Of a stretch of 64,000 nucleotides of DNA, positions 50,834 to 58,756 are shown one piece after another. Location of the stretch: the NCBI GenBank assembly GCA_020852255.1, contig JADZBD010000016.1, positions 186,001-250,000 on the forward strand, given 5' to 3'. The notes beneath the pieces are model-generated. The model saw nothing but the letters and a program-made list of their open reading frames with translations, was not told the DNA's origin and did not search any database. Numbering within the stretch: the first letter of the stretch is position 1; each line of letters opens with the position of its first letter. The position numbers were made by a program, and so were the translations under genes. The DNA is from Bacteroidia bacterium (GTDB taxonomy: Bacteria > Bacteroidota > Bacteroidia > JADZBD01).

Positions 50834-52033
50834 ATGTTACTGCGCCTGTTCTTTCTTTACTCCCTTTGCATTTCCACGGCCTTCGCACAGTGTCCGTTCG
50901 GTGTCAGCGTCAATGTTCAGGCTGCCACCACCTGCTCGCCATGTAACGGTACAGTTACACTCTCTCCCGTTTCGGGTACACCACCGTACACCTATTCATG
51001 GTCAGTGATTGGCTCCACCACGTCGGCTGTGAGTGGTCTTTGTCCGGGTTCCTACACGGTAACTGTAACAGATGCAGTGAACTGCACCGTAACCGATACG
51101 ATCAATGTGCAGAATGATTTCATGCAGATCACCGTTTCCGAAACCAGCCCTGTGCTTTGTAATGGCGAATCGAATGGATCACTGACAGCTCTCGTAAGCG
51201 GCAACGGTCCTTTCCTCTATTCATGGAATCCGTCTGGTCAAACCAATGCCGTAGCGCCCGGTCTGGGAGCCGGCTGCTATACCGTATCGGTTACAGACGC
51301 TAACGGCTGCTCAAAAACGCAAAGCTTTTGCCTCTTCCAGCCAGCGCCGGTCAATCTCACAACTGTTGGTAATCCGGATGTTTGTCTTAGCTGCGGAGGT
51401 GATGCGGGTGCCCTGGCCGGAGGAGGAACTGCACCCTACGCTTATCTTTGGTCCAATAACGCCACGGGTCAAACCATCACCGGACTTTGCTCAGGCAACT
51501 ATGTAATAACCGTAACGGATAACCACGGGTGCACGCAGTCTGATACTGTTTCCATCGCCGCAGGCCCCGGAGGACCTGCTTGTTCAGTGAGCCTTCTGTC
51601 GGCTCCGAGTTGCAGTACCTGTTGTGACGGAATCCTTCAGGCGAACGTGATCGGCGGCACCCTTCCTGTTTTTCTTTCCTGGACACCCGGGGGGCCGACA
51701 GGAGTGTGTCCGGGGCTCTATACTTTTACCGTTACGGACGCAAACGGTTGTGTGTGTACCGATACTATTACCGTAGGATTTTTAACCGGCCTTGCATTTC
51801 CGCTGATGCCTTCCTTCCTGATCAGGCAGGAGGAGAACAGTCTATTGGTTATGACAGCCCGGCAGGAATCAATTCCTGTTTTTCTTTACGATCTTTCAGG
51901 AAGAGAACTGGTCTCTACACATCTCAACGACGGGGAAGGCAGATTGTCCACCGTAACCATACAGCCGGGAATTTTTTTCCTGCGTATCCTTTGGGAAGGA
52001 GAAAGTTTTTCCCGGAAAGTGATTATCCGGTAA
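50834..52033 (+). CDS. SprB-repeat secreted protein with T9SS type A domain
   Basis: About 399 residues from ATG 50834; the upstream open frame overlaps the divergent methyltransferase start and lacks signal character. The signal peptide is MLLRLFFLYSLCISTAFAQ. At least four Cys-containing SprB-like repeats follow, each with PPYTYSWS, GLCPGSYTVTVTDA and C-T-V-x-D elements (about 25-315). The C-terminal 80 residues (VFLYDLSGRELV, IQPGIFFLRI, FSRKVIIR) are a type A sorting domain. SprB repeats occur in gliding adhesins. It is probably a small surface adhesin. It meets the HMG-CoA lyase gene stop to stop. Confidence 0.85.
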   Translation: MLLRLFFLYSLCISTAFAQCPFGVSVNVQAATTCSPCNGTVTLSPVSGTPPYTYSWSVIGSTTSAVSGLCPGSYTVTVTDAVNCTVTDTINVQNDFMQITVSETSPVLCNGESNGSLTALVSGNGPFLYSWNPSGQTNAVAPGLGAGCYTVSVTDANGCSKTQSFCLFQPAPVNLTTVGNPDVCLSCGGDAGALAGGGTAPYAYLWSNNATGQTITGLCSGNYVITVTDNHGCTQSDTVSIAAGPGGPACSVSLLSAPSCSTCCDGILQANVIGGTLPVFLSWTPGGPTGVCPGLYTFTVTDANGCVCTDTITVGFLTGLAFPLMPSFLIRQEENSLLVMTARQESIPVFLYDLSGRELVSTHLNDGEGRLSTVTIQPGIFFLRILWEGESFSRKVIIR

Positions 52034-52891
52034 TCAGCCGGGAAACACCTGCACTGCATGCTGCATCGCCGAATCGAAACAGTGAGAATTCACCCCGAAC
52101 GAGGCTTGTTTCTCCCGAAGGAAATTCAGCACATTTTCGGTAGGCATATTTCCCGTCAGCTTATCCGTGGCCATGGGGCAGCCTCCGTAACCTCTGATGG
52201 CCGAATCAAATCGCCGGCAACCGGAATCCCAGGCAGCCTGCAGTTTCTCTTTCCAACTTTCCGGGGTAGTATGCAGATGTGCGCCGATCTTCAGTTTCGG
52301 AAATGCAGGAATCAGCGCGCTGAATAGTTCACGAATGGTTGCGGGCATTGACGCACCGATCGTATCCGCCATTGCAAAATACTCTATGCCGAGTCCCGAA
52401 AGCTTTTCTGTCCATTGGAGCGCAATATCGCCGTTCCATGGATCACCATATGGGTTACCAAAAGCCATACTGATGTAGATAAGTACCTTTTTTTTGCTGT
52501 TGGCCGCCAGGGAGCAAATCTCCTCCACGCGCAGCAGAGATTCGGTAACGGAAGCATTGGTGTTTCTGCGCTGAAAAGTTTCAGAGATAGAAAACGGGAA
52601 ACCAAGGAATCGGATTTCCTCAAAGCGGCAGGCATCTTCAGCACCCTTTTTGTTGGCTACAATTGCCAGCAAGTCGGTTTTATTTGTTCGTCTTAAACCA
52701 TTCAGCACCTCGGCCGTATCGCGCATCTGAGGAATCGCTTTTGGAGAAACAAAGGAACCGAAATCCAGTGTATCGAACCCGCATTCCAGAAGTGCATTTA
52801 AATAAGCAATCTTTTTTTCTGTAGGAATGAACTCATGAAGGCCCTGCATGGCATCTCTGGGGCATTCCGTCAGATGAACAGTCTCAATCAT
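52034..52891 (-). CDS. Hydroxymethylglutaryl-CoA lyase
   Basis: 285 residues, DRE-TIM barrel. The opening [20 protein letters not shown] is the Bacteroidota form of the family's PRDG-LQ segment. [20 protein letters not shown] and ADTIGASMP follow, and [19 protein letters not shown] contains the catalytic Cys loop and metal site. It cleaves HMG-CoA to acetoacetate and acetyl-CoA, the last step of leucine breakdown. It overlaps pyrD by 8 bp, probably by packing rather than shared function. Confidence 0.9.
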   Translation of the reverse strand: MIETVHLTECPRDAMQGLHEFIPTEKKIAYLNALLECGFDTLDFGSFVSPKAIPQMRDTAEVLNGLRRTNKTDLLAIVANKKGAEDACRFEEIRFLGFPFSISETFQRRNTNASVTESLLRVEEICSLAANSKKKVLIYISMAFGNPYGDPWNGDIALQWTEKLSGLGIEYFAMADTIGASMPATIRELFSALIPAFPKLKIGAHLHTTPESWKEKLQAAWDSGCRRFDSAIRGYGGCPMATDKLTGNMPTENVLNFLREKQASFGVNSHCFDSAMQHAVQVFPG

Positions 52892-53918
52892 GAATTCCTA
52901 CGCATATTTTTTTAACGATAGATGGTCCTTCGTAAATGAAACCGGTATAAACCTGCACCAGCGCAGCACCGGCCTTCATCTTGTCTATTGCATCTGCGGC
53001 CGAGTGAATACCACCGGATGCGATCACGGGAAATCTTCCCGCACTCCTGTCACAAAGATAACGAACAACTTCCGTGGACCGCTCTCTGAGCGGCTTCCCG
53101 CTTAGTCCGCCTGATCCAATACTGTCAATAGCCTCCTGGGCCGTCTTTAATCCCTGTCTGGATACGGTAGTATTGGTGGCAACCACTCCGTGAATACCCG
53201 TTTCCTTCACAATGTCTACGATGTCATTCAATTGTTCATTGCTCAGATCCGGTGCAATCTTCAGAAGCAAAGGCTTTGGATACTCTTGTGAAAGTTGGCG
53301 ATTGAGACGCATGAGGCTGTTAAGAATATCCAGCAAAGGACCTTTTTCCTGCAATTCCCTCAGTCCGGGAGTGTTCGGGGAGCTCACATTCACGACAAAA
53401 TAATCTACGACATCAAACAGCTCACGGAAGCAACAGATGTAGTCATCTGTTGCCTTTTCATTTGGAGTGAGCTTATTTTTTCCGATGTTACCACCGATAA
53501 TAACACCGGGGAGTCGTTTTTTCAGACGGATGGCCATCGCCTTCACACCTTCATTGTTAAATCCCATCCGGTTAATTAGTGCCTCATCCTTCGGAAGGCG
53601 AAACATCCGTGGAGGATCGTTGCCCGGCTGAGGCAGGGGCGTGACTGTTCCCACCTCAATGAATCCAAACCCGAATACCTCCAGTTCTTTGAACAGCCGT
53701 GCATCTTTATCAAAACCGGCTGCCAGTCCGATCGGATTTTTGAACTTTAAACCAAACACTTCCCTTTCAAGTTCCGGAGTCTTCACGGTGTAAATACTGC
53801 GAAGCAATGCGCGCGTGCCGGGAAAAAGAAAGAGGAATTTCAGCCAATTGAAAACAAGGTGATGTATTCTCTCCGGATCGAAGAGAAAGAGAAAGGGTCT
53901 GATCAGCGATTTATACAT
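52884..53918 (-). CDS. pyrD: Dihydroorotate dehydrogenase (quinone), class 2
   Basis: 344 residues. Class 2 signs are the N-terminal membrane-association helix ([20 protein letters not shown]) and [37 protein letters not shown] carries the catalytic Ser, and [22 protein letters not shown] and [14 protein letters not shown] bind FMN. It oxidises dihydroorotate to orotate in pyrimidine synthesis, passing electrons to quinone. The ATG is directly preceded by the T run of a strong hairpin terminator, which may attenuate it. Confidence 0.96.
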   Translation of the reverse strand: MYKSLIRPFLFLFDPERIHHLVFNWLKFLFLFPGTRALLRSIYTVKTPELEREVFGLKFKNPIGLAAGFDKDARLFKELEVFGFGFIEVGTVTPLPQPGNDPPRMFRLPKDEALINRMGFNNEGVKAMAIRLKKRLPGVIIGGNIGKNKLTPNEKATDDYICCFRELFDVVDYFVVNVSSPNTPGLRELQEKGPLLDILNSLMRLNRQLSQEYPKPLLLKIAPDLSNEQLNDIVDIVKETGIHGVVATNTTVSRQGLKTAQEAIDSIGSGGLSGKPLRERSTEVVRYLCDRSAGRFPVIASGGIHSAADAIDKMKAGAALVQVYTGFIYEGPSIVKKICVGIHD

Positions 53919-53958
53919 AAAAAAAGAAGCCCAGACCGCCAGAGACGGACGGGGCTTC
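53919..53958 (-). terminator. Intrinsic terminator abutting the pyrD start codon
   Basis: On the minus strand GAAGCCC (53958-53952) pairs with GGGCTTC (53932-53926), with inner CCG/CGG pairs, followed by seven Ts (53925-53919) that run straight into the pyrD ATG (53918-53916). It ends the TPR gene transcript. Its contact with the pyrD start suggests attenuation. Confidence 0.75.
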
Positions 53959-53978
53959 CCGTTGAGTGCTTTTAAACA

Positions 53979-55025
53979 TCATTTACAGCCGGCTGCATAA
54001 TCCACGGATTCCTCATTGCCGAGGGAAACTGCTTTCTTGAAATCGGTGCATGCTGTTTTGTCTTTAGACTCCTGCTTTGCCAGTCCTCTGCGGTAATAGG
54101 CATAACCGTCATCGGGTTTGATACGAATCACCTGCCCGTAGTCGTAAATAGCGGATTTCCAGTTACCCATCCCCTCACAGGAGTATGCCCGGTAAAGGAT
54201 CGCATCCACATAGTTTGGGTTCATGCTGACTGCTTTCCCGAAATCTTCAAATGCCAACTTGTGCTTTTCCTGGCTGTAATAGGCCAGTCCCCGGTGATAA
54301 AAATACTCTGCTTTGTTCGGATTGCGGTCAATGGCACGGGTGAAATCGAGCATGGCTTCATTGAATTTACCCATACCGTAGTAACATTGTCCGCGATACA
54401 TGTAATATGATGCAGAATCCGGATTGAGTTTGACAGCCAGGTGAAAATCGTTGAGTGCAGACTCATATTGTTTGAGCGCCAGTTTGGATGTACCTTCTTT
54501 TACATAATTAACGGCATTATTCCAGCAGAAGTTATCCTCATAAAGTTCCTTGGCCGCAGGGCTCCCAAGGTCGGCTGCAGCGCGAAGGTCAAGACAACCC
54601 TGATCCTTCTGACCTTTTTCAAAAAGAATCTTTCCTCGCTCGAGATAGGGTCCGGCGAACTTATCATCCATGTAGATGGACATCTCAAAATCCTTCAATG
54701 CATCTTCCTTCTTTCCGAGTCCGAGCGATGCGAGTCCGCGGTAATAATACACCTGGGCAAAATCATTTCTTGGTTGAAGCGCCTCTGCATTCTCGAGCGA
54801 AGCCTTTTCAAACTCTGTTAGTTTATCAAAGGCCTTTCGCTTATTAAGATAATTGTTGATCTCCGCCTGCTTTGCGTTATAGGCACTCTGGAAATCCTGG
54901 TACGCTCCGGCGAAATTCTTCGCATCCAGTTTCGTTCTTCCGTTTTTAATATGATCCTCAAACTTCAACTGTGCAGTGAGGGTGGCAGACAGGATGAGGA
55001 CAAGACAGAAAAGTATCTTTTTCAT
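53979..55025 (-). CDS. Exported tetratricopeptide-repeat protein
   Basis: 348 residues with signal peptide MKKILFCLVLILSATLTAQ. About seven TPR-like units are present; the clearest run is residues 185-330 (ALKQYESALNDFHLAVKLNP, MYRGQCYYGMGKFNEAMLDF, YHRGLAYYSQEKHKLAFEDF, RRGLAKQESKDKTACTDFKK). The N-terminal part resembles Sel1/TPR mixtures. It is probably a periplasmic scaffold. Its ATG follows a TAGTTTTG box by 19 bases and a strong terminator follows the stop, so it is likely a single-gene unit. No partner can be inferred. Confidence 0.87.
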   Translation of the reverse strand: MKKILFCLVLILSATLTAQLKFEDHIKNGRTKLDAKNFAGAYQDFQSAYNAKQAEINNYLNKRKAFDKLTEFEKASLENAEALQPRNDFAQVYYYRGLASLGLGKKEDALKDFEMSIYMDDKFAGPYLERGKILFEKGQKDQGCLDLRAAADLGSPAAKELYEDNFCWNNAVNYVKEGTSKLALKQYESALNDFHLAVKLNPDSASYYMYRGQCYYGMGKFNEAMLDFTRAIDRNPNKAEYFYHRGLAYYSQEKHKLAFEDFGKAVSMNPNYVDAILYRAYSCEGMGNWKSAIYDYGQVIRIKPDDGYAYYRRGLAKQESKDKTACTDFKKAVSLGNEESVDYAAGCK

Positions 55026-55044
55026 GGGTTCTTACTTAGCGTGG

Positions 55045-55052
55045 CAAAACTA
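55045..55052 (-). promoter_or_regulatory. Candidate -7 box for the TPR gene
   Basis: TAGTTTTG on the minus strand, exact TAnnTTTG, 19 bases before the ATG at 55025, the same spacing as the sucC box. No clear -33 element. Confidence 0.45.
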
Positions 55053-55074
55053 AAAACAAATCCGGTTCGGGTTT

Positions 55075-56793
55075 TTACTTTATTAACAACCTTTGTGCCG
55101 TTTTACCATCCGGGGTATGCACACAGACGCTGTAAACCCCTGTGGGGATGCCTGTTGTGTTGATAAAAAAGTTTCGATCTCCTGCCTTAAAATCCCCTTC
55201 ATAGATCACCTCCACCGTCTTTCCGAGCATATCCTCCAGAGTAACCCGGATCAGCAGATCGCGCCCGGATGACAACGGGATACATGTGATTCCCCTGGAG
55301 GGGTTAGGGTACACCGGATGCATACTGAAATTAAACGAGTACTCTTCAGCACCTGTGGTTCCAAGCACATCGAACTTCCAATAACCCGCAGGAGCAGACA
55401 AAGGACGCACTTGCATCTTTCCTGAAACGGAGGTGCCCTCAACATAATAAAATACGCGGGTTCCGGCCTGCTGCGCTGGAATGCTGCCCGTCCAGTCGGT
55501 ACCATTTACCGTATTCATAGTAACCATCGAATAGGGCTGAAGCGTATCCGTTCTCCAGTAGAGCCGGGCTCCGGCAATTCCTGAACGATGAAGCATTTTT
55601 GCACTCACGAGATAAGGAACGGTAGTGTTGAAGGTATTAGGCAGGGGCTGATGGGAGATTAACAAGGGGTTTGAAGTTCCCACCGAATGTGTGATACAAT
55701 GCAACGCGCCGCTGGCAGGAATTGTGGTATTACAGTTAATTCCAACAATTCGGTAACCCGGTAATGACTCCCTCCAGATACGCAGAGCTGTGGTATCATA
55801 CTGCTGATAATAGGTAGGAACCAAAACCGTTTTGTTCACAAATACCGCATTGGTATATGTCAGGTAATCGCCGCCCTGGTGCGGCCACGTTCCGTTTTGT
55901 TCAGGAGGCATTGGCATCCGGATCACTTTGTACGGAGTTCCGAAAACAGAATTAAAATTCGAAAGAACATATTGCAGGTTGGCCTCGATCTGAGGGCCGT
56001 CGGCAATGTTGGAAGGATACTGTCCCACCAGCAACGTTTCCTCGTCCAGCAATTTCATGTGCATATCAATATGGTGAATGCCGTCATAAGGAAGCACCGT
56101 CATCTTGATGTAACGGCTGATCCCCATGAAATCGTCCATGATCTGATCAATCTGGGATAAAGTGAGGCTTGAATTTTCCTGTACGACCAGGTTAGACGAA
56201 AAACCCGTTCCGAACCCGTCCGACATAAAATTACCTCCTGTGTGCACCAGCAGATGCGGACTCTGTGTCATCGCATACACCGGTATATTGAAATAGGTGG
56301 CAATGTAATTGGGCACTGCATCGTCGAGGGGGCGGGTCGGGCGGTTGTATTTCCAATCCATCAGGATTAAGGAGTCAACGTCGTTGGTATAGCCCCAGTT
56401 CTGACCATAATCCCGGATCCAGACGCTGTTATAAGGCACCTGCAAAAAACCAAGATTAACCAGGGGAACCGTGTTGTTAGTCAGGTAGGTTTTTACCGTA
56501 TTGGAATCTGCGCAAACAATGATGACTTTGCATTCCGTCTGAGCATTGCGCACGATTTCCTTTAGCACCGACTGGTAGCTTGTCCATGTAATGGTCAGGG
56601 CCTGGATCTCTTCCCACTCGGCTCCGGTACGAACCGAAGAAACCGGGGGAGTGTAGATGGGAGCTAAGCTTTGAACCGAAGGGAACTCCCCTTCCCACTT
56701 CTCAGACCCTGTTGTTCTTGTAACCTCCTGGGATACTGATAGTTGAATAGCTCCTAAACAAAACGCAAACAACAAAAGTAAATTTATCTTCAT
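55075..56793 (-). CDS. Secreted peptidylarginine-deiminase-like enzyme with T9SS domain
   Basis: 572 residues with signal peptide MKINLLLLFAFCLGAIQLSV. The agmatine-deiminase fold (about 45-385) carries Asp128 (WIRDYGQNW), Arg151 and Arg154 (YNRPTRPLDD), His241 and Asp243 (HHIDMHMKLL), Asn315 and Cys366 (SGALHCITHS). These match in order and nearly in spacing the catalytic and C-terminal-Arg-binding residues described for Porphyromonas PPAD. An Ig-like region follows (about 395-480), then a complete type A T9SS domain (VYPNPSRGITCI, LEDMLGKTVEV, IPTGVYSV). It should citrullinate peptides or deiminate agmatine outside the cell. Confidence 0.85.
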   Translation of the reverse strand: MKINLLLLFAFCLGAIQLSVSQEVTRTTGSEKWEGEFPSVQSLAPIYTPPVSSVRTGAEWEEIQALTITWTSYQSVLKEIVRNAQTECKVIIVCADSNTVKTYLTNNTVPLVNLGFLQVPYNSVWIRDYGQNWGYTNDVDSLILMDWKYNRPTRPLDDAVPNYIATYFNIPVYAMTQSPHLLVHTGGNFMSDGFGTGFSSNLVVQENSSLTLSQIDQIMDDFMGISRYIKMTVLPYDGIHHIDMHMKLLDEETLLVGQYPSNIADGPQIEANLQYVLSNFNSVFGTPYKVIRMPMPPEQNGTWPHQGGDYLTYTNAVFVNKTVLVPTYYQQYDTTALRIWRESLPGYRIVGINCNTTIPASGALHCITHSVGTSNPLLISHQPLPNTFNTTVPYLVSAKMLHRSGIAGARLYWRTDTLQPYSMVTMNTVNGTDWTGSIPAQQAGTRVFYYVEGTSVSGKMQVRPLSAPAGYWKFDVLGTTGAEEYSFNFSMHPVYPNPSRGITCIPLSSGRDLLIRVTLEDMLGKTVEVIYEGDFKAGDRNFFINTTGIPTGVYSVCVHTPDGKTAQRLLIK

Positions 56794-56947
56794 CCGTTTC
56801 CTTTAATCGTACAATAATAAAAGTTTATAGACAAAAAACCTATTATTATCCGCAATTTTTATTAAATTAGAGCCTTATAATCAATGCAATGGGCCATAAA
56901 AAAGTCTTGGTGGCCATGCAACCTTCCCCCACCCCTGTGTATCTATT

Positions 56948-57511
56948 ATGATAGAAAAGCGCATCCATATGTCTGATGAAGAGCTGGTGAGCGGGTGTCT
57001 TAAAAAGAACCCCTTAGCTCAGAAACAGTTGTGGGAGCGGTTTTCGAGAAAGATGATGGGAGTTTGCCTTCGCTACTCTAACGATAAAGATGATGCGGAG
57101 GATATACTTCAGGTGGGGTTTATAAAGGTCTTTGAAAATATTGAATCATTCAAGGGGAGCGGATCCCTGGAAGGTTGGGTCAGAAGGATCATGGTGAATA
57201 CCGCCCTGAACCATTACCGCCAGAACAAGCAGTCAAGGGAAAGTCTTGACATTGAGGTGGTAGATTACATGGTAGAAGGCGACAACCAGGTTTCAGACCG
57301 GCTGGATGCGAAAGAACTGATGAGGATGATACAGAAGCTTCCTCCGGGTTTTCGGTCAGTTTTCAACCTCTTCGCGATCGAAGGATATTCTCACCGAGAG
57401 ATCGCGGAAATGCTGGAGATTTCAGAGGGAACTTCGAAATCACAGTATGCCAGAGCAAGGATGTATCTCCAGCGAATGATTCTGAAAGAAGAAAAAAGCA
57501 TAGAATATTAA
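56948..57511 (+). CDS. ECF-type RNA polymerase sigma factor
   Basis: 187 residues. Region 2 (about 15-85) has DKDDAEDILQVGFIKVFENI and LEGWVRRIMVNTALNHYR. Region 4 (about 115-175) has LPPGFRSVFNLFAIEGYSHR and EIAEMLEISEGTSKSQYARA. An in-frame second ATG at 56969 is an alternative start. It lies 48 bp before a membrane protein with an anti-sigma-like N-terminus, the usual sigma/anti-sigma order. It should direct transcription of an envelope regulon. The 154-bp region to the divergent deiminase gene is AT-rich with no clear TAnnTTTG. Confidence 0.93.
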   Translation: MIEKRIHMSDEELVSGCLKKNPLAQKQLWERFSRKMMGVCLRYSNDKDDAEDILQVGFIKVFENIESFKGSGSLEGWVRRIMVNTALNHYRQNKQSRESLDIEVVDYMVEGDNQVSDRLDAKELMRMIQKLPPGFRSVFNLFAIEGYSHREIAEMLEISEGTSKSQYARARMYLQRMILKEEKSIEY

Positions 57512-57559
57512 TCAGGGATATCGTTCTTATTTGTTCAATTAAAGTAAAACAACAGTATC

Positions 57560-58663
57560 GTGAAACAGACAGACAACATCGAAAAGCTTTTCAGGGATTC
57601 TTTGGAGAATCTCGAAGCTGACGCGAATCCGCGTGTCTGGGATAACATCCAGAGCCACCTCTCTTCAGGGTCCGGATCGAATGCCACATCTTCCGGCATT
57701 CTGGGTAGCCTGATGTCGAAAGTAATTACTGGCGTGGTGGGAACCGCCGCAGTTATTACAGCCGTAATTATGCTCACGAACACGGGTGAAAACAATGGCA
57801 ACCCGCAGCCTGTGACTGTTAGCAATCAGCACGAAATTCCGGTAAAGAAGGACGTACCAAACTCTCCTTCTGATCACAGCACAACGAACCATTCGGTTAA
57901 TGCGAATACCCCTGTGCTGAATTCAAACGATCATTCCTCCAATTCGGACATAAATACCGGCACAGAATCACAGCCTGATGTGCCTACGCCCGAGAAGATT
58001 TCTTTAACGAATGATCCAACTACCGAACATTCTCTGCATGTGAATTCCGTTACACCTCCGAAGGATAATACCTCTCCGAAGCCGGAATTACCCGAAAACC
58101 CTGCACCCGACAAACTGCCTGAGCTGCCCTTGTTTAAAATGGGTATTGAATACAACAATCAGGGGTTTGCCCCTGCAGTGTTCACTTTCTCTAACAAGGG
58201 AACAGGCGAGGTAATTTCCTGGGATTTCGGAGATAACTCAGAGGGCGTTACAGATCCTAACCCCAGTCATCCGTATGAGCAACCGGGAGAATACCTGGTG
58301 ACCATGACTGTACGTGATGCAAACGGCAACACACACCAGCAGACCAAAACGATCAAGGTTAAAAAAGATCCCAATGCAGGTGAGCCGGTCATTCCCAACA
58401 GCTTCACTCCGAACGGAGACGGCATTAATGACGAATTCCGCATCACAGACAACGTGAATATCTTCAGTTTCAGCCTGGTGATTCAGGATAAAAACGGCAA
58501 AACGATATCACAGTGGTCCGGATTCGAGGGTTACTGGGACGGTCGCAACCTGAAAGGTGAAATTTGCCCTCCGGGAACCTATATTTATGTTCTAAAATAT
58601 GAGGATAAATTCGGCGAGAAGCGGCAGAAGGTCGGAACTATCACCATCCCTAATCAACGATAA
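57560..58663 (+). CDS. Putative anti-sigma factor with periplasmic PKD and CHU_C (T9SS type B) domains
   Basis: 367 residues from GTG 57560. The N-terminus is cytoplasmic and has no signal peptide: IEKLFRDSLENLEADANPRV and WDNIQSHL resemble short Bacteroidota anti-sigma regions. One transmembrane segment is at about 51-72. A Ser/Asn/Pro-rich linker (75-190) leads to a PKD domain (192-268; WDFGD at 221-225) and a gliding-type C-terminal domain (279-367; PNSFTPNGDGINDEF, GYWDGRNLKGE, YIYVLKY). Being membrane-anchored, it cannot be an ordinary T9SS cargo. It is placed directly after the sigma gene and before a large CHU_C protein. Confidence 0.8.
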   Translation: MKQTDNIEKLFRDSLENLEADANPRVWDNIQSHLSSGSGSNATSSGILGSLMSKVITGVVGTAAVITAVIMLTNTGENNGNPQPVTVSNQHEIPVKKDVPNSPSDHSTTNHSVNANTPVLNSNDHSSNSDINTGTESQPDVPTPEKISLTNDPTTEHSLHVNSVTPPKDNTSPKPELPENPAPDKLPELPLFKMGIEYNNQGFAPAVFTFSNKGTGEVISWDFGDNSEGVTDPNPSHPYEQPGEYLVTMTVRDANGNTHQQTKTIKVKKDPNAGEPVIPNSFTPNGDGINDEFRITDNVNIFSFSLVIQDKNGKTISQWSGFEGYWDGRNLKGEICPPGTYIYVLKYEDKFGEKRQKVGTITIPNQR

Positions 58664-58699
58664 AGAAAAAAAGGCTCTGAAATGGGCCTTTTTTTCTTT
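58662..58699 (+). terminator. Intrinsic terminator after the anti-sigma gene
   Basis: A-rich arm AAAGAAAAAAAGGCTC, loop TGAAAT, then GGGCCTTTTTTTCTTT, a nearly perfect long stem whose 3' arm supplies the T run. It overlaps the stop codon and separates sigma/anti-sigma from the next gene. Confidence 0.75.
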
Positions 58700-58756
58700 C
58701 ATATTTCCCCTGATTCTTATTATCTTGCAACGCCTTATTTTATAAATAAGCCCAGT

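Noticed and set aside
58682-58756. Upstream extension of the CHU_C protein start
   Set aside because: It would run through the terminator hairpin and place 25 non-signal residues before a clear signal peptide.
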